Positions 41,470 to 52,586 are shown, counted from the stretch's first letter. The stretch is DNA of 64,000 bases from Thiodiazotropha sp040793985 (GCA_040793985.1 JBFNJI010000003.1:248001-312000), one strand, 5' to 3'. Numbers and translations: made by a program. Notes: generated by a model from the sequence alone, not told the origin.

Positions 41470-43914
41470 TTAAATTTGTAGTTTTTCGTTTAGCGATTTG
41501 TAGAGGTCGGGGATTTCCACCGCTGCGCATGGCTTGGAGTAAAAATAACCCTGGGCTGCTTTGCACCCGAGCGTACTTAAAATGGCGTGTTGTGCGAGCG
41601 ATTCAACGCCTTCTGCCGTAATCCGCAAGTTTAGGCTTTTGCCAAGGCCGATGATTGCCTTGACGATAGCGCGGTCATCAGGATCATCGGCTATATCGCC
41701 GACAAATGACCTGTCTATCTTTAATACCTGGGTGGGTAACTGTCGCAACTGACTCAGCGAGGAATAACCTACGCCAAAATCGTCGATCGCGATCACAAGT
41801 CCCATTTTTCGTAGTTCCTCGAGCTTTCTGACGGGTTGCTGAAGGCCTTTCATAAGGAAGGTTTCCGTGATCTCCATTTCGAGACTATCCGGCGGTGTCC
41901 CTGTTTTTGAAAGTATTTCCACTACTTTCTCTGTAAAATCGACCTGCAGTTGCACGCCTGACACATTGACGGCCATACGGTCGAAGAGCATACCCTCTTC
42001 CCGCCACTCTCTCATCTGCTTGCACACGGTTTCGAGAACCCAGTAGCCGATCGGAACAATAAGACCGGATTCTTCCGCAAACCGAATGAACTTGTCCGGA
42101 TAAACCAAACCTTTTTCGGAGTGTTGCCAGCGTATGAGCGCTTCAAAACCGATGATTCGATTCTCCTTGAGTGATATCAAGGGCTGGTAGTGAAGGACGA
42201 ACTCTTTATTGTCCAGAGCGGATTGCAATTGCGAGCGATAGAGCATGCTCTCTTGAGCCGAATTCGTGAGTCCGGGTGAATAAAAGCGATAGCTTTGTCG
42301 ACCTTCTTCCTTGACTTTATACATGGCTGCATCCGCGTTTTTCATGAGTGATTCGACGTCCTTGCCGTCTTTGGGATACAGGCTGATGCCAATGCTGATA
42401 CTCTGGAATATCTCCCGGCTATCTATTTTTATCGGCGTTTTGAATGCATCGAGTAATTTATTTACGATTACCTCGACATACTTTATATCGACCAGTCCGC
42501 CTAACAGCACTGTAAATTCGTCACCGCTGAGTCGGGCAACGGTATCTTCAATACGAAAAGTAGATTTGATTCTATCGGCGACAGCCATTAACAGGCTATC
42601 GCCGATGGAATGGCCGAGGGTGTCGTTAACGTGTTTAAAATAATCAAGATCAATGAAAAGCACGGCAACCAATGTATTCCGCCGTTCGGCCCGGACCAGC
42701 ATCTGTTCAAGTCGTTCTTTGAACAACAGTCGATTAGGCAGGCCGGTCATGGAGTCATGATAGGCAAGAAAGTCGACTTCCTGTCGTGAGCGCTGTCTTT
42801 CGCTGATATCACGACAGGCGCAAAACAACCCTTTGGGTTTGCCTGATTCGCCTTGTATCAAGGTAAGGGAAACTTCAACATCGAAGTACTCGCCCGTCTT
42901 TTTTAAACCTCTCAATTCACCACGCCAGTGACCCTTAGTTAACAATACCGGCATGTACGCTTCTTCGATGACCTGACCCTGTTCCTTGTTATATAGCTTC
43001 TTCCAGCTATTATTTACCAGTTCTTCAGGTTCGTAACCGTACATATTGGCCTGAGCGGCATTGACATAAAGAAAGTTGCCATCTTTGTCATGCAGGGCGA
43101 AGCCCTCTATGCCCATGTTAATGGCATGCATCAATGCCTGGTGATTGAACTCCTCGCGTTTTTTCTCATCGATGTCAATAATAAATACATAAAAACCCAC
43201 TACATTATTATCTGGATCCCTGTCGGGTACATAGGTTGCATTCACCCATTTATATGCTCCCGAGGAGTGGGGTACTTTGGCTTCAAAGTTTACGGTTTCT
43301 CCCTGAAGCGCTTTGTCAATGTTGGGCTTTGCGGCGACATATGAGTCTTCAATCAGGACATCCCTGATATGCATGCCGATGATTTCATCTCTCGTTTTGC
43401 CGGTCCATGCGCAATATTGATTATTGACAAGGCGGTAACAACAGTTTTTATCGATATGCGCTATCAGAATAGGTGAACGATCAAAGACCAACTGATATTG
43501 ATGTTTCTGCCATTCGTGCTCGGATTTATGCTGGTGTGAATCTGACAGGTTCCGGCTACGGCATAGTAGCCCCACGGACTTGCCGCGACTGTCCGTCAGA
43601 CGGGTTAGCACTATGTCGACATCGAATCGGGCGCCACTCTTGTTAAGTCCTTTCAGAACCCCCTGCCAGTGTCCTTTCTGATCCACCTGCGGGAGTATAT
43701 TGGATTCAAACTGCTTGATCGTTTCCGGAGGGTGGAGAAATTTCCATGATTCACCAATTACATGTTCCGTTCTATAGCCATACATTGACGCCATGGCGTC
43801 ATTGATATAAATGAAGCGACCTTCATCATCATGAATGGCGAGGCCTTCCTGGCATTGGTCGTCTCCCGGCTTATTTAGCCTTTGTTCGCTATTCGAAAAA
43901 GCTTTGTTGGACAT
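41470..43914 (-). CDS. PAS-PAS-PAS-GGDEF-EAL c-di-GMP protein
   Basis: 814 residues from the ATG at 43914; a TTG at 43986 would add 24. Three PAS domains precede GGDEF (SGDEF at 463-467, a tolerated variant) and EAL with EAL at 591-593 and the full catalytic set (NVSG, EITETF, DDFGVGYSS, KIDRSF, AEGVE). So phosphodiesterase activity is likely and cyclase activity possible. The PAS1 and PAS3 segments are very similar to each other (IHDDEGRFIYIN and LHDKDGNFLYVN), suggesting internal duplication. No membrane span, so a cytosolic sensor. Confidence 0.9.
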   Translation of the reverse strand: MSNKAFSNSEQRLNKPGDDQCQEGLAIHDDEGRFIYINDAMASMYGYRTEHVIGESWKFLHPPETIKQFESNILPQVDQKGHWQGVLKGLNKSGARFDVDIVLTRLTDSRGKSVGLLCRSRNLSDSHQHKSEHEWQKHQYQLVFDRSPILIAHIDKNCCYRLVNNQYCAWTGKTRDEIIGMHIRDVLIEDSYVAAKPNIDKALQGETVNFEAKVPHSSGAYKWVNATYVPDRDPDNNVVGFYVFIIDIDEKKREEFNHQALMHAINMGIEGFALHDKDGNFLYVNAAQANMYGYEPEELVNNSWKKLYNKEQGQVIEEAYMPVLLTKGHWRGELRGLKKTGEYFDVEVSLTLIQGESGKPKGLFCACRDISERQRSRQEVDFLAYHDSMTGLPNRLLFKERLEQMLVRAERRNTLVAVLFIDLDYFKHVNDTLGHSIGDSLLMAVADRIKSTFRIEDTVARLSGDEFTVLLGGLVDIKYVEVIVNKLLDAFKTPIKIDSREIFQSISIGISLYPKDGKDVESLMKNADAAMYKVKEEGRQSYRFYSPGLTNSAQESMLYRSQLQSALDNKEFVLHYQPLISLKENRIIGFEALIRWQHSEKGLVYPDKFIRFAEESGLIVPIGYWVLETVCKQMREWREEGMLFDRMAVNVSGVQLQVDFTEKVVEILSKTGTPPDSLEMEITETFLMKGLQQPVRKLEELRKMGLVIAIDDFGVGYSSLSQLRQLPTQVLKIDRSFVGDIADDPDDRAIVKAIIGLGKSLNLRITAEGVESLAQHAILSTLGCKAAQGYFYSKPCAAVEIPDLYKSLNEKLQI

Positions 43915-44671
43915 AAAAACCAAGTTCTGTAAATTACGAAGATAAAGAAGGGGCCTCAGAAAAATGCATGAAATATATAACCCCAATAACAGAGTTAACG
44001 GTTTCCCGATGCTCGATTTCTTGATTTTCTATCCTGAATATCCGATACACAACAGGCATACCACGAACCTGAAGTTACCACACCAAGTCAAATGGTTTCA
44101 CCCGCCCGAAATATCATCCGCTTATTTTCGGCTACGCTGACTCACCCGCTACCCAGGGGTGCCGGTGGTACGCCCATCGACCACACTCTTGAATCTATTT
44201 TTGTGGCCATCCGGGGGGTATTGCCGCAGCAACGGCATTCCCTAAAAAATATCCGATGTCATAGCCCATACCGGTGCCTATTGTCTAACCAGGGCGGGCT
44301 GTGTCTTGCCATGGCTTAGCCAATGTGATTGATATCTAAAGGACCGTATTGTGAGTGGATACGCACCTCACAGAACTCACGTATGGCGTCACTGGTATTG
44401 AGTATTCTCATGCCGCAGCTATTTTATCAACGAGTCAAGTTGACTGAATTCTAGTCCTTGCATCATGTTATGTCTAACCGTGGCGGACGTTGAATGATGT
44501 AGCGCGATACAGTCTTGGCCAGTCGGTAACCGGCCAGTTAGCACGAATCCAATCGGCCCTGCTCGGGCATACTATCGCTTATCGTACAGCCAGTAGCCCA
44601 CAGGCGGGGCGCAAGGTTTCACATTATCCGCGGATCATTAGTGATGGTAATTATCCTGCTGTGTTTGCCAA
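43915..44671. other. Intergenic region, no gene seen
   Basis: About 750 bases between two minus-strand c-di-GMP genes. Only short frames without recognisable protein character. It probably contains the promoter of the 41470 gene at its left end. Confidence 0.4.
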
Positions 44672-47600
44672 TCACAATTCAACCAGGTCAGGATTGTTGG
44701 AAACTTGTTTTAACCACATGCCGAGTTCATCGGCCTGTACCGGACGCTTAAACAGATACCCTTGTCCCTGGGTGCAACCCAGCCCCATCAGCATCTCCAT
44801 CTGATCCCTGGTCTCTATACCCTCCGCCACGACCTTCATGTTGAGGGTGTGCCCCAGTGCGATGGTTGCCTTGACAATCTCCTTGTCGTCCGAGTCCAGC
44901 ATGATATCGGCGACGAACTCCCGGTCAATCTTGAGTTTTTGCGCACGAACCCGCTTCAGATAGGTCAATGAAGAATAGCCGGTACCGAAGTCGTCGATTG
45001 CAAGATGCAGGTCGTCATCGTTAGCGATTTGCATGCTCACTGGACGATCCTGCAGATCGAGCAGCACAGATTCGGTCACTTCTATCTCTACATATTTCAA
45101 AGCCAAGCCCTCTGCGAGAATTGCCTCCTTTATACCCTCCAGGCTACTCAAATCACGCAGTTGCAAGGCCGATATATTGACTGCCATTCGACCGATTTCC
45201 AATCCATTGTCCCGCCACTGCTTTGCCTGCCTGCAGGCCGCCCTCAGGATGAAATCGCCCAGTTTGTGGATATGTCCCCTGCTCTCGGCAATGCCTATAA
45301 AATGGTCAGGCTTGAGCTCGCCAAGTTGCGGATGTTTCCAGCGAACCAGTGCCTCGACACCTGTCACCCTTAGAGAATCAAGATCTATCTGGGGCTGATA
45401 AACCAGATAGATCTCTCCATTCTGGATAGCCTCGGGCAGGCGGTTCGCCAATTCAAGCTCCATACGCACCTGTCGGGTCATGGTATCCTGATAGAACACG
45501 GCCTGGTTTCTACCCATCTCCTTGGCCTTGTAGAGTGCCGTGTCGGCACAGGCCAGCAGGTGATCCGGTGAGTATTTGCTCTCATCCACCATCATGATAC
45601 CGATACTGGTACCTATCGTGACCGGGCGCTCGTCGATCATGAAGGGTTCACTGATGGTGTTTATGACTCGTTGTGACAGTAGTGCGGCATCGGCTGGTAT
45701 CCGGACCTGGCTCTGGATGATGCAGAACTCATCACCGCCCATACGGGCCAGGGTGTCTGTGGCTCGCAGTATCGGACTCAAGCGCTCTGCAACCAGGGTC
45801 AGCAACTCATCACCGGCCGGATGCCCCATGCTGTCGTTGACATCCTTGAAGTGGTCCAGGTCCATAAGGTGAAGGGCGAAAGGCGAATTTTCTCGGGATA
45901 GGCGTAGTATCGCCCTGCTCAGTCGATCCAGGAGGTAGGATCTGTTCGGCAGATCGGTCAGGGGATCGTGAAAGGCCATGTGTTCTATGCGTTCCTCGGA
46001 TGCCCGCCTTTCAGTAATGTCATGGAAGGTCACTACCGTTCCTATGACCTGTTCGTCACGGAATATCGGTGTACTCCAGTACTCCACGGGAAATGAGCTG
46101 CCATCCTGTCTCCACAACACTTCATTGTCTCTGTGGATCTCCCTCTCTTCTGTCGCCGCCGCCTGCATACTGCAGGTATCCAGCCCGATGGGTTCGCCCT
46201 CTATTGTTGAATGGTGGATTAGTGGATGAATATGCACATTGGTCAATTCCGATGCGCTGTATCCGAGCATTCTGGCAGCCGCCGGATTGACGAAGATGGT
46301 TCGTCCCTCCAGATCCAGGCCGAATATGCCGTCGGTACTTGAATCGAGTAGCAGGCGTTGGCGCTCCTCTACCTCGTGCAACGCCTTTTCTGCACGCACC
46401 GTGTCCATCACCACGGCAGCCAAGTCGGCCGCCGACTTGATTAACACCAACTCATCATCCCGCGGGGTCTTGAGTTCGGTATAGTACATGGCGAAGGTAC
46501 CAAGTACCGTACCGCTACGACTGATAATCGGTTGCGACCAACAGGTCCTCAGGGGAGTCTTCCTGACCAGTTCGCGGTAGGCTGCCCAGTAGGGGTGATT
46601 CAGCAGATCCTCGGTAATAACGGTTTCACCGCGAAACGCGGCGGTACCGCAGGCACCCACGCCGTCACCGATGCGCAGGCCTTCGATTGCCTCGCTGTAG
46701 AAAGCCGGCAATTGGGGTGCCGATACCGTATGCAGTGTCTGATCCCGGCCATCGAGCCTGAGTACGGAACCGAGCGCTTCGGGATCAATCTCCTCTATAT
46801 GCTCAACCAGGGTATCGAGTATCCGGTCTTCGCTCATCTTGCTGTTGAGCATCTCCATGACCCGGTTGCGCACCTTTAGCTGCATGGCCGATTTCCAGGC
46901 CTCCGTTATGTCCTCTGCGATCCCCTGCACACCCGAAACATTACCGTCTTCGCTGTAGAGGGGGGATTCGGTTACTTTGAGACGGCAGCGTCTTGCTGAT
47001 TTTGTGTACATCTCGACCTCGTAGGTCGGCTGCTTTTCGCCCTCAATCGCCAAGTCGGTTGACTCAATAACCTGTTCGTTGATGGGATTCGGTGTCAGGT
47101 AATCCCGATAATCGCGCATGAACTCCTGCGGCTCATAACCGAGAATGGCCTTAACCGACGGGCTGACATAGGTGAACTGCCCGTTTGTATCGTGCCGATA
47201 GACCAGATACTCGGAGGTTACCGATTGCACCAGGCTGCGGTATTTCTCTTCGCTGACCCTCAGTGCCTCCTCGGCCTTGCGCCTCTCCGTGACGTCGTGA
47301 ATGATGGAGTACAGCAACTCCTTGCCCTGAAGATTGATAGGTCCGGAGTGTACTTCGACGTCCCTGATCTCCCCGCTTGCCAGGCGATGGCTAAAGAAGA
47401 AGTGGTCCCGTTCCTCTTTCCGGGCGTGTTCCATTTCGGCCTGAATCTCAGTCTCGGACAGAGTATTGATATCGGTTACGTGAAGCGACAGCAGATCCCC
47501 TCGGCTACTGCCATAGTATCTTTCAGCCGCTTGGTTGGCATCCACAATTCGGCCGTCTGTCGGATCGACAATCAGCTGTATGGCCTTGCTCTCCTGAAAC

Positions 47601-49234
47601 AGCGCGCGAAAGCGGGCTTCACTCTCCTCGAGGTTTGCCTTGGCGGCCTGTTGTTCAGTCACATCCCAATAGATGCCCAGCAGTCCGACCACATTATCTT
47701 CGTCGTCTCGTACCGGTACCTTGACGGCATGTATCTGGGTGGTTTTGCCATTGAGCCTATAAGCGGTATCCAGCTCTTCGGTTTTCCCCCGCCCCATCAC
47801 CTCGAGATCCTTATCCCTGTACTCCCGGGCGATGGACTCGGGCAGCAGGTCAAAATCGGTTTTTCCCTGCAGCTCGTCGGCCTGGCAATCGAAATCCCGC
47901 GTGAAGTTGCTGTTGCCGGTGACATAGGTAGCATCACGGTCCTTGTAGTAGATACTCAGCGGGATATGTTCCAGCAGCATGCGCAGGTCCCGCTCTCTCT
48001 CCCGCAGGGATTGGGTTCGTTCCTCGACCAATCGCTCCAGGTCGTTGTGAGCGACTTGCAGTGCCAGTTCCGCCTGACGCCTGGCCAACATGTTTTTCAG
48101 TAACAGCACGATGATCGTACTGAGCAAAAGCAAGGTGGCCAGGGTAATCCAGACCAGGACCTTGTAGGTCTGATAAAAGGAGAAGGGACGATTCATCACC
48201 ACGCTGTTCTGGGGCAGACTGGCTTCGTCTATACCCCATTTAACAAGCTGGCTATGGTCGAACATAAACCGGTTTCCATCCTCCGTCATCACAGGCATTG
48301 TGTCAGGGTCCTCTCCCTGCAGTATGCGTAGCCCCATTCTCGCTGCAGCAAGGCCCTGATAGTAGCCACTGATCAAATTGCCACCCACGATCCCGTGACC
48401 CAGGTTGAAGTCGAGCAGACCATAGACCGGCACCTTGCTGGCATCGGTAATCAGTTGCGTGCTTTCGTGTGAAGGGAAGAATCGCTCCTCACCGTCCCTG
48501 AAGTAGGCACCCAGTAGAACCAGGCTCTTTTTCGGCAACCGGCGGACCTCATCGAGCAGACGGGACATGGACCAGTTGCCGCTGTAGCGGACTCTGACTT
48601 CCTGCTCTATATCCGCCAGCTGTCTTCGAATCTCTTCGGTCCACGCCATACCGGTGGGAAGCTGGTCGTTGATGACAAGGATCTCCTGCACATCAGGGTG
48701 CAACAGCAGAGCTAGCTCGAGGGTGGCCTTTGCTCCGATGACCTCGGCCACACCGGTCAGATCGCTCAACCCGGCCAGCTGGGAGGGGTCAAAGTCGTTG
48801 ACACCACAAAAAACGAAGGGTGTCCCCGGAAACAACATATCCCGTTGGCTGCGTATCAGGTCATAGGCATTATTATCCGATGTGATGATGAGATCGAATT
48901 GAACACCCTTATAGGTCGTGCCAATGAGGGCCAGTAACTGATCCCGGTATTCGTCCGTGTAAGGAACCCGCTTGGTGTCCATATTCTCCACGTGCAGTTC
49001 GATACTGTTTTCATCAGGCTTCAGTGTCTCTTTGACGGCACGGTAGATCTCCTCCTCCCAGTGCAGGCTTTGATGATAGGAATTGAGCAAAAGCACATGC
49101 CGAGCCTGGTCCGTCTTGGACGCGAAAGCGTGTTGAGCTGATAACAAAGAGATCAGAAGGCCGATAATGCCCCAGGCCACCAAAGAGGGAAACGAATGCA
49201 ATCCTTTGCGCAGCTGAGCACGGGAGAGCTTCAT
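44672..49234 (-). CDS. Giant ABC-sensor/multi-PAS/GAF/GGDEF-EAL protein
   Basis: 1520 residues. A signal/anchor segment (about 15-40) is followed by a periplasmic ABC-type substrate-binding domain (about 45-330) and a TM (about 358-380). Then come three PAS domains (about 425-800), a GAF domain (about 830-975: GVGACGTAAFRGE), a further PAS, GGDEF intact near 1165 and EAL intact near 1293 with DDFGTGYSS and AEGIE. The N-terminal domain is homologous to that of the 38454 protein (LLLNSYHQSLHWEEEI; MDTKRVPYTDEY against MDTKRIPFTPQY). It integrates a periplasmic ligand with cytosolic signals to make or degrade c-di-GMP. Confidence 0.9.
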   Translation of the reverse strand: MKLSRAQLRKGLHSFPSLVAWGIIGLLISLLSAQHAFASKTDQARHVLLLNSYHQSLHWEEEIYRAVKETLKPDENSIELHVENMDTKRVPYTDEYRDQLLALIGTTYKGVQFDLIITSDNNAYDLIRSQRDMLFPGTPFVFCGVNDFDPSQLAGLSDLTGVAEVIGAKATLELALLLHPDVQEILVINDQLPTGMAWTEEIRRQLADIEQEVRVRYSGNWSMSRLLDEVRRLPKKSLVLLGAYFRDGEERFFPSHESTQLITDASKVPVYGLLDFNLGHGIVGGNLISGYYQGLAAARMGLRILQGEDPDTMPVMTEDGNRFMFDHSQLVKWGIDEASLPQNSVVMNRPFSFYQTYKVLVWITLATLLLLSTIIVLLLKNMLARRQAELALQVAHNDLERLVEERTQSLRERERDLRMLLEHIPLSIYYKDRDATYVTGNSNFTRDFDCQADELQGKTDFDLLPESIAREYRDKDLEVMGRGKTEELDTAYRLNGKTTQIHAVKVPVRDDEDNVVGLLGIYWDVTEQQAAKANLEESEARFRALFQESKAIQLIVDPTDGRIVDANQAAERYYGSSRGDLLSLHVTDINTLSETEIQAEMEHARKEERDHFFFSHRLASGEIRDVEVHSGPINLQGKELLYSIIHDVTERRKAEEALRVSEEKYRSLVQSVTSEYLVYRHDTNGQFTYVSPSVKAILGYEPQEFMRDYRDYLTPNPINEQVIESTDLAIEGEKQPTYEVEMYTKSARRCRLKVTESPLYSEDGNVSGVQGIAEDITEAWKSAMQLKVRNRVMEMLNSKMSEDRILDTLVEHIEEIDPEALGSVLRLDGRDQTLHTVSAPQLPAFYSEAIEGLRIGDGVGACGTAAFRGETVITEDLLNHPYWAAYRELVRKTPLRTCWSQPIISRSGTVLGTFAMYYTELKTPRDDELVLIKSAADLAAVVMDTVRAEKALHEVEERQRLLLDSSTDGIFGLDLEGRTIFVNPAAARMLGYSASELTNVHIHPLIHHSTIEGEPIGLDTCSMQAAATEEREIHRDNEVLWRQDGSSFPVEYWSTPIFRDEQVIGTVVTFHDITERRASEERIEHMAFHDPLTDLPNRSYLLDRLSRAILRLSRENSPFALHLMDLDHFKDVNDSMGHPAGDELLTLVAERLSPILRATDTLARMGGDEFCIIQSQVRIPADAALLSQRVINTISEPFMIDERPVTIGTSIGIMMVDESKYSPDHLLACADTALYKAKEMGRNQAVFYQDTMTRQVRMELELANRLPEAIQNGEIYLVYQPQIDLDSLRVTGVEALVRWKHPQLGELKPDHFIGIAESRGHIHKLGDFILRAACRQAKQWRDNGLEIGRMAVNISALQLRDLSSLEGIKEAILAEGLALKYVEIEVTESVLLDLQDRPVSMQIANDDDLHLAIDDFGTGYSSLTYLKRVRAQKLKIDREFVADIMLDSDDKEIVKATIALGHTLNMKVVAEGIETRDQMEMLMGLGCTQGQGYLFKRPVQADELGMWLKQVSNNPDLVEL

Positions 49235-50013
49235 TGATGATTGTTGCGTCGCTTATATATACATCGTTATCGGCAACATTGACCTGTAAGTTTAGGGGTA
49301 TTCTCAATTATCGGTTAAACCGGCACCAGGCTGACGAAATTGCGGATCGCCACGGTCCGGACCGCCATCATGGGTAAATATGCAACTCATTGATTGGTAT
49401 ATGAAATTATGTGGTATTCAAAAGCGAATCAGGAAACTGAAACAGAGCCGGTAATCCGCAGGACCGATATCATGCTTGGGGTACCCTAAGGGGCATTGTC
49501 TGTGTCGAGCGTTCGCGTCCTGACCTTTGCCCGTGAGCAGGGAAGGGCGCTGGCTGCCTACACGCTTGGATTGGTCACGGTCGAGGCATTGTCGAGGCAG
49601 ACTCTTTTCGAGATTCGGACAGTTGGCGGTGCAGAGCCATTTGACCGGCATCAATCCGTGAATAGCTGATTCGCAGGACGTACGCCAGACCGCGAGCATG
49701 AGTACACGAAACAGCAGCGAAAGATGGCATTCCACATGGGGGAATCGCCGCGTCCGATCGCTGCGGGTTACTTCCCGGGTTTTCCGCGGCATGCCATCGG
49801 CACCTTCGGGACTGACCCCCCCGGCCTCTGCGGGCAGGTTGCCTGGGATCTTGTGTGGCGGCGTTGAACCTGCCTCCCAACCCTGTATTTGGAAGGAGTA
49901 TTTGGACATGATATTCTTCATGAGAGTGCCACCTGCCACAACGAACATGCTATTGATATTAAGTTGTATAAACGGCTCGCATACGATTCAGCGGGAGTAG
50001 AGGGTCCAATCGC
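49235..50013. other. Intergenic region, no gene seen
   Basis: About 780 bases with no recognisable coding sequence. Frames on both strands lack protein-like composition. The last 30 bases hold an AGAGGG that could serve the TTG start of the sulfotransferase. Confidence 0.4.
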
Positions 50014-51300
50014 TTGCCTTACGAAATCCTCGACATAGAAAGCGCAGCAGATCATAAACTAAGAGGCGTACATATAGATTCGCCAAGCCAGATCGGTAAC
50101 GAATCGGGTAACCTGATAGAGATTGCAGGATGGGTAGTGGCGGCGCATGAAGCCATTGCCCGTATTGACGTCAACATCGAAAGCGGCAATACCTCCAGTT
50201 GCATCCAGAGCTGCCCTCTCGACATAGAACGCCCTGATGTGGTCAACCATTTCCAGGATCCCGGCATCGATGCCAAGTGCGGCTTTTCCGCCAGCCTGCT
50301 GACTATTGGCCTTCCCGAGACCGTGCGCCTTTCACTGTATGCGATAACGGAGTCAGATCGACAGATCGCGATCGCCTTTATCAGTCTGCGACGCAGGTCA
50401 GCCTCGACCTGGTTTCAGCCGAAACTGCAACCGATAGTGGTTACCACGCTGGGCAGAACGGGCTCGACCTGGTTGATGCAGCTGCTCGCAAAACACCCGG
50501 ATATCGTTGTAGCCGACCAGCATCCCTATGAAACCTTCGCCCTGGAATATTGGTTGCACCTGGTGTCGCAACAACTATCGGCACCCTGGCATAGCTTGTC
50601 AGAGGTTGACCGGAAACGCTTCAATCGCGATTTCATTGACAACCGGCGTCGCCAGGCCTGGTTTGACGGCACATACTACGACCAGGTTTTGCGCTTTTGC
50701 CAAGAGGCGGTGGAAAATTTCTATCTTGGAATCGCCGAGGATCAGGGTGATGGTCCGGTCCGGTTTTTCGCAGAAAAAATACCTTATTACTCCGGTGACG
50801 GCAGTACAACCTGGCGGCAACTTGGCCCTGCTGTCAGAGAACTCTATGCCGAAGCCAGGGAGATCGTGCTGGTTCGGGATTTTCGGGATATGGTGCTTTC
50901 CGCATTGCATTTTGGCGCCCATGGCAAGAGTGATGAGCAAGTGGAGAGGGAAAAGTCAAAGGCCTATCACAATGTTAACAAGGAGGTGGCGGAGTTCAGT
51001 GCCTACTATAAATTACATCGATCCAATACTTACCTGGTGCGCTACGAGGATCTGTTAGTAAACACCGGGCAAACCCTGAAAACCCTGTTTGATAACCTCT
51101 CGATACCCAACGACGACGATATAATGAAAAAAATCCTCGAGAAAAAGAGTGTCGTTGCGGAATCCCATCAATCGCACATCACCAGCAAGTCCATAGAAAA
51201 TTCGCTAGCGCGCTGGAAGCGGGAACTGACTCCTCAGCTCCAGTACGAATACACAGACTGGTTCAAAGAGGATTTGAACCTGTTTGGTTACGAAATTTAG
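50014..51300 (+). CDS. Sulfotransferase-family protein with N-terminal accessory domain
   Basis: 428 residues from a TTG. No ATG upstream of the conserved region is usable. Residues 1-130 form a separate beta-rich domain (IEIAGWVVAAHEAIARIDV) like those seen beside glycan-modifying enzymes. The catalytic domain has the PAPS 5'-phosphosulfate loop TTLGRTGSTWLMQLL (about 144-158) and the 3'-phosphate motif VLVRDFRDMVLSA (about 285-297). It probably sulfates a carbohydrate or lipid, possibly of the cell surface. Single gene, with no glycan cluster next to it. Confidence 0.8.
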   Translation: MPYEILDIESAADHKLRGVHIDSPSQIGNESGNLIEIAGWVVAAHEAIARIDVNIESGNTSSCIQSCPLDIERPDVVNHFQDPGIDAKCGFSASLLTIGLPETVRLSLYAITESDRQIAIAFISLRRRSASTWFQPKLQPIVVTTLGRTGSTWLMQLLAKHPDIVVADQHPYETFALEYWLHLVSQQLSAPWHSLSEVDRKRFNRDFIDNRRRQAWFDGTYYDQVLRFCQEAVENFYLGIAEDQGDGPVRFFAEKIPYYSGDGSTTWRQLGPAVRELYAEAREIVLVRDFRDMVLSALHFGAHGKSDEQVEREKSKAYHNVNKEVAEFSAYYKLHRSNTYLVRYEDLLVNTGQTLKTLFDNLSIPNDDDIMKKILEKKSVVAESHQSHITSKSIENSLARWKRELTPQLQYEYTDWFKEDLNLFGYEI

Positions 51301-51576
51301 CGATCCATCTGCACCATAGGTCAGGCACCGGTCCTGATGCATGCTTCTTCGGGCACTCAATCGAGACGAAAAGATATGTCATTCAAAATGTGACAGGTGT
51401 GGTGTTTGGTCCGGTTCAATGCATGGATATGCAGGGTGATGCCGGGTACCCGCTCTGATCCTGTCTTTGGCTACGACCTTCGCGTCGCTTGAACCTGTAT
51501 CATGCGGATTGCCGTTTAGGTATATCTTTTCAAAGCACTCTATACTTAGGATTTCATAAAGCCGCTGCCCACAGTC

Positions 51577-52461
51577 ATGAATCACCGATTATATATAGTT
51601 GATGTATTTGCGGAACAATCCTACGCAGGTAATCAACTGGCCGTTGTCATTGCCGAAGAGGCCCTCTCTTCCGAAACCATGCAGCGGTTCGCGGCGGAAA
51701 TGAACTTTTCGGAAACCACCTTTGTCATGGCCAAGCCCGATGTGGATGGTGGCTACCCGGTAAGGGTGTTCACTCCGGCGCGTGAGATTGCCTTTACCGG
51801 TCATCCGATATTGGGTACGGCCTGGGTTGTTCGCCACTATCTGGCAGCTGAACCTTATTCTCAGATACGGCTCAATCTCGCCGTGGGTCAAGTGCCGGTT
51901 TCCTTCGAAACAGACGCCGATGGCCGAGAAATTGCCTGGTTTCTCGCACCGCCCATGACTCTTGAGGCGGCGACTTCCGCTGAGCCGGTTGCGGCGGCGC
52001 TTGGCATTTCAACGCAAGAGATCGACAGCGGGGTGCCTGTCCAGGTGATCTCTGCCGGCACTTCGGCGCTGATCGTCCCTGTTTGTTCATTGGATGCGCT
52101 GCAACGGAGCAGGCTGGATCTTGGGCTGCTGGCCCCTTTGTTGAGACAGGGATTTCCACCCCTTGTCTACCTCTTCTGCCAGCAGACGCGGAATCCCCGG
52201 AATGATCTCTCCGCGAGATTCTTCTTTGAAGCCCACGGCGTGCGCGAAGATCCGGCAACAGGGAATGGCGCGGCCTTTCTGGGTGCTTATCTTCTACAGC
52301 ACAGGATCTTGCCCGAGGCTGAGCTATCCCTACGCATCGAGCAGGGTCATGAAGTGAACAGGCCCTCTCTAATTTTGCTGCGGGCGAAGATGCGGCAAGG
52401 CGTTCGGGATGTGCGTGTTGGCGGTTATGTCATGGCTACGGTTGAGGGTGTGTTGCTGTGA
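51577..52461 (+). CDS. PhzF-family isomerase
   Basis: 294 residues with the PhzF double hot-dog (DAP-epimerase) fold: start IVDVFAEQSYAGNQLAVV, catalytic Glu46 in NFSETTF, FTGHPILGT, and the C-terminal repeat EDPATGNGAAFLGAYL. No other phenazine gene is near, so this is one of the common PhzF-like enzymes of unknown substrate. Confidence 0.92.
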   Translation: MNHRLYIVDVFAEQSYAGNQLAVVIAEEALSSETMQRFAAEMNFSETTFVMAKPDVDGGYPVRVFTPAREIAFTGHPILGTAWVVRHYLAAEPYSQIRLNLAVGQVPVSFETDADGREIAWFLAPPMTLEAATSAEPVAAALGISTQEIDSGVPVQVISAGTSALIVPVCSLDALQRSRLDLGLLAPLLRQGFPPLVYLFCQQTRNPRNDLSARFFFEAHGVREDPATGNGAAFLGAYLLQHRILPEAELSLRIEQGHEVNRPSLILLRAKMRQGVRDVRVGGYVMATVEGVLL

Positions 52462-52586
52462 GGATTAACCGCTGATGCAGAATCTCGGGCCAGCTCATCC
52501 AGTCGATCATTCGCTCAATCCCCGATGAGCATGTTGCCATCCGTGATTGTCGATGCCGCATCCGTCCTCGCCCGGTGTGTCGTTCG

